From assembly GCA_029168955.1 (NCBI GenBank), contig JAPDOI010000115.1:1376001-1440000 (forward strand): a stretch of 64,000 nt of DNA, given 5' to 3'. The notes under the pieces were generated by a model that ran no database searches, had not been told where the DNA came from, and saw only the letters and a list, made by a program, of their open reading frames with translations. Positions within the stretch are counted from its first letter, which is position 1, and each line of letters begins with the position of its first letter. Shown here piece by piece: positions 27,413-40,832 of this stretch. The position numbers were made by a program, and so were the translations under genes. The DNA comes from Aplectana chamaeleonis (lineage: Eukaryota > Nematoda > Chromadorea > Rhabditida > Cosmocercidae).

Positions 27413-28139
27413 CAGCGTGCCGACGCACTTCTGAACCCGACTCAAGGAGCCTGAGTGATATAAATTCAAATAGTTAGTAGATTTGAGTTTTTGAATATTC
27501 GATTCAACCGGAAAATCCAATTTCTGATTTTTTCAAATGTTCGTTTCAGTCGAAATTTTTGATTTTTGCTTTTCCAAACCTTCGATTCATTCGGAAATTT
27601 GAATCATTTGGGTTGTGGAGTATTCGGTTTGTTAATAGAGCTTGCATATTCGATTTTCTGAATGGGAGGTCAGTTTTGTGTCACTACATACAAATTTGCT
27701 GCTATTTAAAAAAAATGTGCAAAAAGTATTTACGATCTAAATACTCGGAAATATTTTGGAAAAACCGGATTTTCGTCCGAGTATTCGGATATGTTTTCCA
27801 AGTATGCACTCGCTTCGAATAGAAGACAGGATTTCAAATTCAATCGTACAGTCAAGAAAAAGAGAGGCCTCATTAAAATCTATTCACCCATTCCGGAATT
27901 TCAGAAACGCATTATTTGAGTATTTGATTCATCCGAAAATTTTAAAAATGTCTCGTTCGAAGTTATTCGTACTTTCGGTAATTTTGAAGTGGTTATAATG
28001 ATAAATTATATTCTTGAGAAATTTTTCAATAAAGGCTATGCATATTACCCAATCATCCGAGGTGCTCTAAAAAACGCGATATCTGAAATATTCATTTATT
28101 CAAAACCTAGCGACGATTGCCTCTGTCTATTACGTGCAG
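27413..28139. other. AT-rich gene-free stretch
   Basis: Degenerate TTCGATTCATTCGGAAATTT-like motifs recur between 27490 and 27960. No gene was recognised. Confidence 0.5.
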
Positions 28140-28278
28140 TTGGCATGAATCCTAGTGATACTTTGTGCTCTCTGATGAAGGTTGGTGCAAACTCGGTGTC
28201 CTATGCTGTAAGATAGGTGCACCGAGTCTGCGCCAACCTTGAATGGAACGCAATGTAGCAGTAGGGTCCATGCCGACG
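28140..28278. repeat. ~140-bp inverted repeat / hairpin
   Basis: The central stem AAGGTTGGTGCAAACTCGGTG pairs with CACCGAGTCTGCGCCAACCTT across a loop of about 25 bases. Outer arms also pair (GTTGGCATGAATCCTAGTG with the complement of GTAGGGTCCATGCCG). Read inward from either side, both arms encode a similar peptide (VGMxPxxTL then VG or W...GA), so this may be an inverted duplication of a short coding piece. Confidence 0.65.
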
Positions 28279-29144
28279 GTAACTACAGCATCAATAGAAG
28301 AACTAATGAGGGATGAGAATTTATCGATCATGGCCTTCATAAAATCTCGCAACGATTCGAAAACTCGGAGTGAGTCCTTTACAAAATTTTCTAATAAATG
28401 AATTTGTTCAAAAATAAATCCTAGACTCGATTCAATTGTATAACGTGTGAATGTACAAATGCTCAAGCAATTACTCGATTTCGAATTTCAAATGGTTCTC
28501 AAAAAATATACCTGTACAACTGAAATTTTTTGATGGGCAATTATGTTGTCAGCTGAATGGAGACAAATATTCGAACAAACGGGCATTTAACCTAACCGAG
28601 AGCAAATAATTATTCAAATTCCCTAATAAACGGAATACTCGAGAGGCAGAAAATATGAAACCTCCGATAAATAGAGAAGAGAGTAAAAAAATCGTGACGG
28701 AATCGAATGTTAAAAAAAGATGTATCAAGATTCCAAATATATATGGTGCTTGAAAAAATCGCATATTAAAATCACAAATGTGAACAAAATAGTGGAATTC
28801 TTGGAAAATCCCTAGAACACTATTCGAGCATTAATTCCATCCAATAACAGGCCTGATTTGGGCGTTATTGCTTAAAAACAGGTGTGCTAACCAAAATGTA
28901 AAAAAAGAAAAGCAGCGTCCTCAATTGCGAAACCGACTGAATATTTCGCCAAGCATTCGGAGATTTGCACGATCAATGCTCACCAGCGGTAGGATGTGTT
29001 GCCTTGTCAACCTGCTGTGAACATGCTATCGACAGTTCAATAGCAGGTCGATAACAGGTCCATGTTTTACTCCCGAAAGAACCTGTTATCGACGGTTGCT
29101 CGAGAAAGAGGTGTTTCAACCTGCTGTCGACATTTGAGTTTGCC
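28279..29144. other. Gene-free stretch, with a shared repeat at its end
   Basis: 28279-28955 is AT-rich without a recognisable gene. 28960-29145 repeats the GGATGTGTTGCCTTGTCAAC / GATAGCAGGT block of 23680-23870 and leads directly into the MITE remnant at 29146. Confidence 0.55.
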
Positions 29145-29145
29145 T

Positions 29146-29650
29146 GAGAATGGGATTCGCTTACCTCAAAAGGGCTTCCTGGGTTTGGGGGGCCTACCTT
29201 GGGGTCGATCCGTTGTTACACGGAACAAAACTCCGTGGTCGCTGCCGGCGATCGTGCGTTGACGCGTCGTAGGGCGCAATGCACACGCCACTCCATTTCA
29301 CTTTCGACATCGATCGAAAGCAGCTGACAGCAATGGACGCAGCGGGGTTGTGACCATTCTTAGTTTCGTTCAAGCAAAAATGATCGCTTGTCTGAATGGC
29401 GTCCTCGGTGAATTGCTTCCAACGCTGCGCCAAGGAACGAATCGTAAAACTGTTCCTCGCGTTCTTCGCGCAACTAGCGCGAATTGATGTCGGCGGGAAC
29501 TTCAAATTTGTTTTGAGCGTTTTTGAGATGGGTTTTTCTTGAAAAGTTGACGTTTTTGAGGGGGCTTTTTGCAACTTACAGTCACTATAGGGATATAACC
29601 ACACGAAAAAGTCAAAAACCCGAGTACGATTTTCATCGTGCACGATGCCT
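29146..29650. mobile_element. TTAA-type MITE, left end lost (family of 41.5 kb)
   Basis: The body matches 41600-42090, with shared blocks GGGTTTGGGGGGC, CTTGGGGTCGATCCGTTGTTAC and GCAGCTGACAGCAATGGACGC. The right end ATCGTGCACGATGCCT abuts TTAA at 29651. The left third is replaced by the CAGGT-rich block. Non-coding. Confidence 0.75.
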
Positions 29651-29654
29651 TTAA

Positions 29655-29895
29655 CTAATACTGTTTTGCCTGAATTATTCTTCCATTTTTGATTATCTCC
29701 ATCTTTCACCGGTGACAACCACCGTGAACATGTTCATCCAACCGGACAACTAGTCCAGCCCAGAGAATAATATCTCTGAAATAAGACGATTTAGTGCGTT
29801 TCTCGCCGTTTCTTCGTGATTTTGGTAACACTTGGTAGCCAACGCATTGTTTTGAGTGGAAAACTCGGGAACGAAAATCATCGTGAACACTGCCT
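29655..29895. mobile_element. TTAA-type MITE fragment (family of 57.9 kb)
   Basis: The reverse complement resembles the left part of 57875-58290, with the shared block CACCGGTGACAACCACCGTG and the end ATCGTGAACACTGCCT before TTAA at 29896. Its other end is cut at the TTAA of the preceding MITE. Confidence 0.65.
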
Positions 29896-29899
29896 TTAA

Positions 29900-31140
29900 G
29901 AAAAGTAAACCAATAAATGACTAAATGACTCGTATATCATAGATCACGATGGTTTTTCAATTTGAAACTCATTTTAATTGAATTAAGAACCGCTCGATTA
30001 CAGTCTTCCTGCATATCCATTTTAGCTCTCGAAATTCAATTTACCCAGATTCAACTCAGAATGGCTCAGTCCATAACAACTAATGACCGTGATATTTTTG
30101 CTCTACGTACTTTCCTGATGATACACTCTTGATTCGTGGCCCTCTTTATTAGCTCCAAATTGCAATTGTTGACTAACTGCCGTGTGTATTTCATTACTGT
30201 AATTGTTTTGACCTGCCTACGGCGGGTATTTGTATTCTGTGCGCGTCGGCAACGACGTATTATAATAAATAACTAGCGAGACCTAGCGAAGTTTTCGCTC
30301 AAGAAAACTTTTACGTGGGCCAACTTCCTGACGCAGATTAGTTTGTCAGAACGGTGTCAACTGACTTGCGTCTACCCAAAAGTTGCTGCCCGTATGGACT
30401 GTCCTAAACACAGCAGACTACCGGCCATTTATAACTGGGCGGGCGTGGGGTATGAAAATGTCCGATCGAACAGTAAAACATAAGAAGCCAGCGGTAGACT
30501 ATGTTTCATATCAAGTGAACTCCTGTTTTCCATTATCACATCGCGGAGCGGTGGCTTTTTCGTCGGAAACTCCTTATCACTAATTTTATTTGGCTCGCTG
30601 CTGGTGATAATCGAAATCGACAGGTTATTAGGGATTTACCGAAGCTTAGATCGGTTGCTACCGGCACCAAATTTACGACCTCTGCCGTCCCTCCTTCCTT
30701 TATGTCGCAACCCTCTGCCGTTTTTTCCGAAATGCAAAATTCACAAACGATAATTCTCGCTTTACCATTTCTGTCATGATAAGGAAAAACGCACTGGCAT
30801 TTTAGGTGCTGTTTCCCTGGTTAGCCAACACCATGCCCTTGTTCTCAATAAATGAAATATGTACGTGGATGTTGTTGTTTTGTGAAGCAGATTTTGATAA
30901 GCTCAGACTTTCCACATATCGCTCCAGCCGCGAAGCGGCTGGAGAGGTTTGGTTTTTCCTAGGCATGTGATCACTTAGAATTTTATAAAGTAGTTTATAG
31001 AATCTTTGAAACAAAATTTCTGAAGAATTCCTTCTGGATATAAGTGAAGGGGTCCAGAAGACAGCTGCTATCCGAATTTCAGCAAAATCGGTTCACAAAT
31101 AACAAAGTTGTGAGCCCGAGAGCTTAAGAAAATTTCATGG
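29900..31140. other. Gene-free stretch with one dispersed repeat
   Basis: 30495-30645 (including ATCACATCGCGGAGCGGTGG and GATAATCGAAATCGACAGG) recurs inverted at 54451-54618. The rest is AT-rich with no recognisable gene. Confidence 0.55.
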
Positions 31141-31143
31141 TGT

Positions 31144-31192
31144 ACGCCGTAGGCCGTGAGCCGTAGGCCGTGGGCCGTAGGCCGTCACGCTT
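31144..31192. repeat. Heptanucleotide GCCGTRG repeat
   Basis: Six or seven units of 7 bp alternating GCCGTAG, GCCGTGA and GCCGTGG. It lies just left of the CRE-containing array. It is not the nematode telomere repeat TTAGGC. Confidence 0.8.
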
Positions 31193-31304
31193 TTCAGTCC
31201 TCACTGCTAATAGCCACTGCCAATGGCAATCAACTTGGCAGACAGGTAAGTTGGTATGGGGTACGTAGGCTGGTAAGCGGTCGATTTATAGGTGAGTGGG
31301 GATT

Positions 31305-33935
31305 CTGACGTCATCGGGACATCGTGAAAAGTGCTTCGGGCTTCTGATGACGTCATCGGGACATCGTGAAAAGTGCTTCGGGCTTCTGATGACGTCATCG
31401 GGATGTCGTGAAAAGTGCTTCGGGCTTCTGATGACGTCATCGGGATGTCGTGAAAAGTGTTTCGGGCTTCTCGTGACGTCATCAGGACGTCGTGAAAAGT
31501 GCTCCGGGCTTCTGATGACGTCATCGGGACGTCGTGAAAAGTGCTTCGGGCTTCTGATGACGTCATCGGGATGTCGTGAAAAGTGCTTCGGGCTTCTGAT
31601 GACGTCATCGGGATGTCGTGAAAAGTGCTTCGGGCTTCTGATGACGTCATCGGGACGTCGTGAAAAGTGCTTCGGGCTTCTGATGACGTCATCGGGATGT
31701 CGTGAAAAGTGCTTCGGGCTTCTGATGACGTCATCGGAACGTCGTGAAAAGTGCTTCGGGCTCCTGATGACGTCATCGGGATGTCGTGAAAAGTGCTTCG
31801 GGCTTCTCGTGACGTCATCGGGACGTCGTTAAAAGTGCTTCGGGCTTCTGATGACGTCATCGGGACGTCGTGAAAAGTGCTTCGGGCTTCTGAAGACGTC
31901 ATCGGGACGTCGTGAAAAGTGCTTCGGGCTTCTGATGACATCATTGAGACGTCGTGAAAAGTGCTTCGAGCTTCTGATGACTTCATCGGGACGTCGTGAA
32001 AAGTGCTTCGGGCTTCTGATGACGTCATCGGGATGTCGTGAAAAGTGCTTCGGGCTTCTGATGACATCATTGAGACGTCGTGAAAAGTGCTTCGGGCTTC
32101 TGATGACGTCATCGGGACGTCGTGAAAAGTGCTTCGGGCTTCTGAAGACGTCATCGGGACGTCGTGAAAAGTGCTTCGGGCTTCCGATGACATCATTGAG
32201 ACGTCGTGAAAAGTGCTTCGGGCTTCTGATGACTTCATCGGGACGTCGTGAAAAGTGCTTCGGGCTTCTGATGACGTCATCGGGATGTCGTGAAAAGTGC
32301 TTCGGGCTTCTGATGACATCATTGAGACGTCGTGAAAAGTGCTTCGGGCTTCTGATGACGTCATCGGGACGTCGTGAAAAGTGCTTCGGGCTTCTGAAGA
32401 CGTCATCGGGATGTCGTGAAAAGTGCTTCGGGCTTCCGATGACGTCATCGGGACGTCGTTAAAAGTGCTTCGGGCTTCTGATGACGTCATCGGGACGTCG
32501 TGAAAAGTGCTTCGGGCTTCTGAAGACGTCATCGGGACGTCGTGAAAAGTGCTTCGGGCTTCTGATGACATCATTGAGACGTCGTGAAAAGTGCTTCGAG
32601 CTTCTGATGACTTCATCGGGACGTCGTGAAAAGTGCTTCGGGCTTCTGATGACGTCATCGGGATGTCGTGAAAAGTGCTTCGGGCTTCTGATGACGTCAT
32701 CGGGACGTCGTGAAAAGTGCTTCGGGCTTCTGAAGACGTCATCAGGACGTCGTGAAAAGTGCTTCGGGCTTCTGATGACATCATTGAGACGTCGTGAAAA
32801 GTGCTTCGGGCTTCTGATGACGTCATCGGGACGTCGTCAGAAGTGCTTCGGGCTTCTGATGACGTCATCGGGACGTCGTGAGAAGTGCATAGGGCTTCTG
32901 ATGACGTTTCCGGAATGTCAAGAAAATTGCTTCGGGCTTCTGATGACGTCATCAGGACGTCGTGAAAAGTGCTTCGGGCTTCTGAAGACGTCATCGGGAC
33001 GTCGTGAAAAGTGCTTCGGGCTTCTGATGACGTCATCGGGACGTCGTGAAAAGTGCTTCGAGCTTCTGATGACTTCATCGGGACGTCGTGAAAAGTGCTT
33101 CGGGCTTCTGATGACGTCATCGGGATGTCTTGAAAAGTGCTTCGGGCTTCTGATGACATCATTGAGACGTCGTGAAAAGTGCTTCGGGCTTCTGATGACG
33201 TCATCGGGACGTCGTGAAAAGTGCTTCGGGCTTCTGAAGACGTCATCGGGACGTCGTGAAAAGTGCTTCGGGCTTCTGATGACATCATTGAGACGTCGTG
33301 AAAAGTGCTTCGGGCTTCTGATGACGTCATCGAGACGTCGTGAAAAGTGCTTCGGGCTTCTGAAGACGTCATCGGGACGTCGTGAAAAGTGCTTCGGGCT
33401 TCTGATGACGTCATCGGGATGTCGTGAAAAGTGCTTCGGGCTTCTGATGACATCATTGAGACGTCGTGAAAAGTGCTTCGGGCTTTTGATGACGTCATCG
33501 GGACGTCGTGAAAAGTGCTTCGGGCTTCTGATGACATCATTGAGACGTCGTGAAAAGTGCTTCGAGCTTCTGATGACTTCATCGGGACGTCGTGAAAAGT
33601 GCTTCGGGCTTCTGATGACGTCATCGGGACGTCGTGAAAAGTGCTTCGGGCTTCTGATGACGTCATCGGGACGTCGTGAAAAGTGCTTCGGGCTTCTGAT
33701 GACGTCATCGGGACGTCGTTAAAAGTGCTTCGGGCCTCTGATGACGTCATCGGGACGTCGTGAAAAATGCTTCGGGCTTCTGAAGACGTCATCGGGACGT
33801 CGTGAAAAGTGCTTCGGGCTTCTGATGACGTCATCGGGGCGTCGTGAAAAGTGCTTCGAGCTTCCAATGACGTCAGCGGGACGTCGCGAAAAGCGCTTCG
33901 GGCTTCTCGTTACGTCATCGGGACGTCGTGGAAAC
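31305..33935. repeat. 42-bp satellite carrying CRE palindromes (TGACGTCA)
   Basis: About 63 tandem units of 42 bp: GATGACGTCATCGGGACGTC followed by GTGAAAAGTGCTTCGGGCTTCT. By eye about 37 units hold the perfect octamer TGACGTCA, usually as the 10-bp palindrome ATGACGTCAT. The rest are variants: TGACATCA in about 10, AGACGTCA in about 9, TGACTTCA in about 5. The first 14 units are nearly uniform; from 31.85 kb variants cycle with a period of about six units (252 bp). The minus strand is open for 886 codons and + strand frames are broken only by GTTAAAAG variants, as expected from a 42-bp period; no gene is called. TGACGTCA is the CREB/ATF consensus; function here is inferred only. Confidence 0.97.
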
Positions 33936-34205
33936 CCGGAGAGTGAGCAGGTGCTCGGGACCCGTTGCTGGTCATCCGAGAAATTGTGCTGGACACCCAC
34001 CCCGTAGAGTGATTAGGAGTCCTGGTCCCGTCACTGGTCATCCGGAAAATTGTGCAGGACACCACGGAGCGTGAGCAGGAGCCAAGACTCAATGCTAGCC
34101 ATCCGAGAAATTATGCAGGATACCCCGAACAATGAGCCAGAGTCTTGAGCTTTGCGCTAGTCGTCTGAGATAGTGTGCTGGGTGCATCGAAATTTGCGCA
34201 GGAGT
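33936..34205. repeat. Degenerate ~62-bp tandem repeat
   Basis: About four diverged units of 61-66 bp that each begin CATCCGAGAAATTGTGCTGGACACC or a close variant and include a GTGAGCAGGAG-like clause. It directly adjoins the 42-bp array. Its complement reads GTCCTGCACAATTTTCC, resembling the core of the 21-bp satellite. Confidence 0.75.
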
Positions 34206-35118
34206 CTGAGAGCACCTAGCAAAACTTTTGTATAAGTGTGAGGATGACAAGCATAGCGTGCAGAAAGCTTGAGATGTTATGTAGGTCATGTTGCAAGGCT
34301 GCTTTTCAGTTTCGTATCGCGCTTAAGCCATTCACTCAACCTCATTTTGAGTGTTCCCTCATTCTTGTTCACCAGCCTACTGATTTTTTCTGTATTAAAT
34401 GGTAGTTGCTTATCCGCATCTAAATTCAAAAACAATTTGTTGAGCTATCTCCATTCGCAGCTCAGCAGAGCTTTTTCTTATCAAATTCATGGAATCTAAG
34501 CGGTTGTTCTGCGAAGGAATGGGGCGGCGGAAACGAAATAATGAGTATGGAAAACTGCTTTGTTCCACTAATATGAAAGTGTCCAAATGCAATGGAAGGT
34601 AGTTTCTGACTGTGCAGGTTTTGAGTTAGTTTCATTCGAAGGCGAAGAACTGCGGGCAGATTCTGCATCCGGCTGTAGGCCAGCAGGCTTTCATGAATAT
34701 TGACCGGGCCGGCTACGTCTGAGCGACCAACTATCATCGGGGCCCAAGGCCCCTGTCAGAGTTAGTTGAGAAAATAACCGTGGCCAACTCGTTCGATACG
34801 TATGAAAAACATGAAGGTTGCAAATAACACCCGGTGTAGCCAGATGTGGCTGACGCGATCAATATGAATGAATTATGTGGAACGATATCATGGATACCAT
34901 TCATTTCTTAGCTAACATTATCATGTGAACATCGGTCTTGTCAGCCACATTGGGTGATTTTTCTGATTGTGAGATAGTTTTATAACAGGTTGGGTCATTG
35001 ATTCTTGTGACCACAGCAAGAGGACTGATCTAGTGGGGAGATGAAGAGTTCTTCGTTTTCCTTGTTCAAAATTCTTCCATAGGATATTACTGCGTAATAT
35101 CAAGAAAAAGTGAACAAT
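34206..35118. other. Gene-free stretch
   Basis: No recognisable gene, RNA or repeat was seen. Several short overlapping frames on both strands show no family resemblance. Confidence 0.5.
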
Positions 35119-35554
35119 TCTGTAAAAACGGGGTCTCCCAAGCAAAAGTGGTTTGGTTAGCGTTACAAACGTTTCAACAAAAAGGGAACAATAGGAAAGC
35201 GGAATGAGGAGAGTCTACAAAAAATGAACAATATCCTCCAAGAACTCTTTTCTTTTTCGAAACTTCCAAGCAGCGGAAACAAACCGTTGCGGTTCTGTAT
35301 GAGGAAGCGATATATACATATTTTATCGGCACTCACATAATCAAAGTCCTTTATGGAGCCAAGAGCGCTTCCCATAGACAACCGCAACGGTTTGTTTCCG
35401 CTGTTTAGAAGTTTCGACAAAGAAAAGAGTTTTTAGAGGATATTGTTCATTTTTGTAGACTCTCCTCATTCCACTTTCCTATTGTTCCCTTTTTGTTGAA
35501 ACGTTTGTAACGCTAACCAAGCCACTTTTGCTTGGGAGACCCCTTTTTACAGTA
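35119..35554. mobile_element. Foldback element with ~170-bp arms
   Basis: The left arm begins CTGTAAAAACGGGGTCTCCC and the right arm ends GGGAGACCCCTTTTTACAG. The arms stay complementary through CGTTACAAACGTTTCAAC and the AACCGCAACGGTTTG region. The loop of about 70 bp includes ATATATACATATTTTATCGG. No coding capacity. Confidence 0.85.
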
Positions 35555-35814
35555 TAAATCTGGTTTAGGAAATTTAGTAAATCGAAATGACTGAGCGGTT
35601 GTAATGAGCGACGAACAGAGGTGTGGAAGGGAAGCTGTTGCATGCTTCCCCAGATTGGCAATGAAAAGTCCGCGGAGTTCTGCGCCCGCCTCAGAACGCG
35701 TCGCACGCTTTTCGAGATACGTGTTCTCCTATTTTTCTTTGCTACAAAAAGGTTGAGATTTGACATGGAAAAATCGACGAAATCTCTTCTCTTTGAAACT
35801 CTACACTCTCTGTG

Positions 35815-36536
35815 ACGTTGCGTACACTCCCACTCGGCTCCTGCACTTTTTCTATGACGTCCTGCATACTCCTATTCGGGTCCTGCACACTCCCACTTTG
35901 GTCCTGCACACTCTCGTTGGGGTCCTGCACACTTTCTATGACGTCCTGCACACTCCCATTTGGGCTGGGCACACTTTATATGACGTCCTGCACACTCCCA
36001 CTTGGGTCCTGCACACTTTCTCCGTTTGGGTCCTACACACTTTCTATGACGTCCTGCATACTCCCATTTGGGTTCTGTCCACTTTCTATGACGTCCTGCA
36101 CACTTCCACTCGGGTCCTGCACTTTTTCTATGACGTCCTGCATACTCAAATTTGGGTCCTGCACACTTTCTATGACGTCCTGCACACTCCCATTCGGGTC
36201 CTGCACATTTTCCATGACGCCCTGCACACTCCCACTGGGGACCTGCGCACTTTCTAAGACGTCCTGCACACTCCCATTCGGGTTCTGCACACTTTCTATG
36301 ACGTCCTGCACACTCCCACTTTGGTCCTGCACACTCCCTGCGACGTCCTGCACACTCTCATTGGAGTCCTGCGCACTTTCTATGACGTCCTGCACACTCC
36401 CGTTTGGGTCCTGCGCACTTTATTATGACGTTCTGCACACTCCCATTGGTGTCCCGCATACTTTCTACGACGTTCTGCACACTCTCGCTGAGGCCCTGCA
36501 CACTATCGATAACGTCCTGCACACTCTACAAACCTA
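35815..36536. repeat. Small, diverged array of the 21-bp family
   Basis: About 34 units with the same GTCCTGCACA core and 21-bp period as the 1-18.4 kb satellite, in the same orientation. Here the commonest dimer is CTTTCTATGAC / CTCCCATTCGG. Units are much more diverged than in the large array, and there is one irregular unit near 36025 and a one-base insertion near 36420. It looks like an older or independent amplification of the family. Confidence 0.93.
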
Positions 36537-36794
36537 GCGATTCTGTATGGCGTCCCATCCACTGCTACTGGAAACCTATCGCTTTGATTAGAGCGTAGCC
36601 CTTCTAGCGCTGGACGACTGGCAGAAGTTATCACGACCCACGGTCAAAAGTGCGCCCCACGGACAAACACGGTTGCCCCGAGGCGCGTGAGAGGTGACTC
36701 GGGCTGATTTTTTGGTAATCGATATATGTCCTACCCACCTAAATGTTGGTACCATTTCATACAAGTTTTGATCGGCCATTCCTTGGATCCGCGG

Positions 36795-36799
36795 GACAC

Positions 36800-36870
<71 letters not shown>
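36795..36870. repeat. CA microsatellite
   Basis: About 35 CA dinucleotides with single interruptions (a CATACATA start and one CG at about 36840). Confidence 0.95.
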
Positions 36871-36871
<1 letters not shown>

Positions 36872-36890
36872 CGGGACATAACTGTCTTAA

Positions 36891-37364
36891 AGGCACAGTC
36901 CAACCTCAGAGGTAATTTTTGATATTATGGTCCGGTCGCCGCCTATAGCAACCCTGCCAAGCGCGAAATCTCAATTCACTCAAATAAGCGGGAAAAAGCT
37001 AGGAAAAAGTCGGCCACGCTCCCTTGAAAGAAAAAATGGGTAACGCCCACCGCCTGGTTTCCGACCTCAATAGCGAAGAAACGCGCGAATGATTTTATTC
37101 AACATCTATGTTCTTCGATTTGTTTTCGGTCTGGATTTATATTGTGGCCTGCTACAGAACGATGGCTGCGAATAACGACAAAATACAGGCTCGAGACAAC
37201 TCGTCCGAGAACTCTTAGCCATTCAAAATCAAATTTTTTGAGGAGCCGTAACTCCGTTCGTAGTGAGTTTTGAGCGATTCTAGAGAAACCGTTGTGATCA
37301 GCGTGAAATTTTCTCCAAGATAGGTAGAAAAGCGAAAAATCGATTCTGAGGTTGGACTGTGGCT
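36891..37364. mobile_element. TTAA-flanked MITE, 474 bp, CACAGTCCAACC end type
   Basis: Inverted ends AGGCACAGTCCAACCTCAGA and (complement) AGCCACAGTCCAACCTCAGA lie between TTAA at 36887 and TTAA at 37365. The right TTAA is shared with the next element. The interior has the family's GCCGTAACTCCGTT and CGACTCGTCCGAG-like blocks. Non-coding. Confidence 0.9.
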
Positions 37365-37368
37365 TTAA

Positions 37369-37832
37369 AGGCAGTGTTCACGAAGAAAAAGTTGCACGTT
37401 TTTTTGACTAAAACGTAGGCTTTGGGTTCCTCCTAGAAGATTAGGAACGGAAGAGCGACGAAAAACGGTCGGTAAGAGGGTGAAAATCTCGTGGGCCAGC
37501 CAACCCATTGGGCCACTCCGCCCACGTCCTAAAACAGTTCCCCTGAATTCGTGGTTAGATGAGCGATGGTTTCCGATCAAAAGCCCCGTTCTTCCCTCCA
37601 TTGTCGACTTCTCTCTTTACTCAGGTCAGCTCGCACATATCGGCTGCAAAAAACGGGAATTACAAGCCTCGGACAACTCGTCCACAATACTTCCTCAGTT
37701 GAATTTTGAGGGGCCATAACTCCATTTCCAGGGGGTCTTGTACGATTCCAGGGACATCATTGGAATCAGCGTGGGACCGTTTTCAAGAAAGGCGGAGAAA
37801 CAGAAGAACGATTTTTACCGTGAACACTGCCT
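37369..37832. mobile_element. TTAA-flanked MITE, 464 bp, CAGTGTTCACGA end type
   Basis: Left end AGGCAGTGTTCACGAAGAAA, right end CCGTGAACACTGCCT, flanked by TTAA at 37365 (shared with the preceding MITE) and at 37833. Close relative of the inverted copy at 49708-50168. Non-coding. Confidence 0.9.
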
Positions 37833-37842
37833 TTAAGTATAA

Positions 37843-40670
<2,828 letters not shown>

Positions 40671-40832
40671 ATGTCTCCCCGTGTTTCGTCGTTGCTCCTA
40701 GCCGCCCTTCTCCTTCTACCTGACTCCTGCCCAGCCTATCTTTCCGAATCATGGATGCTTAGCTCGGAGAGGCCCATGGGCCCACGTTGCGTTCCCATAC
40801 CACACAATCTCACAATTTGTTACGGAATGCAG
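40671..40832 (+). CDS. sfrp-1: sFRP-like gene exon 1: signal peptide and CRD start
   Basis: 54 codons. Residues 1-22 (MSPRVSSLLLAALLLLPDSC then PA) form a signal peptide. RCVPIPHNLTICYGMQ then begins the CRD with cysteines 1 and 2 and an N-glycosylation sequon NLT at residue 46. The donor is CAG|GTGCGA, phase 0. The continuation in frame stops after four codons, as expected for an intron. Confidence 0.9.

Noticed and set aside
31144..31192. Telomere-like repeat
   Set aside because: The unit is GCCGTAG (7 bp), not TTAGGC, and only six or seven copies occur internally.
31207..33867. 886-codon minus-strand open frame across the CRE array
   Set aside because: A 42-bp period keeps any stop-free frame open. 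The non-repeat tail (about 35 residues) has no recognisable domain, and the + strand frames are also long.
1..36536. CRISPR array
   Set aside because: Repeats are contiguous with no unique spacers, in a eukaryotic context.
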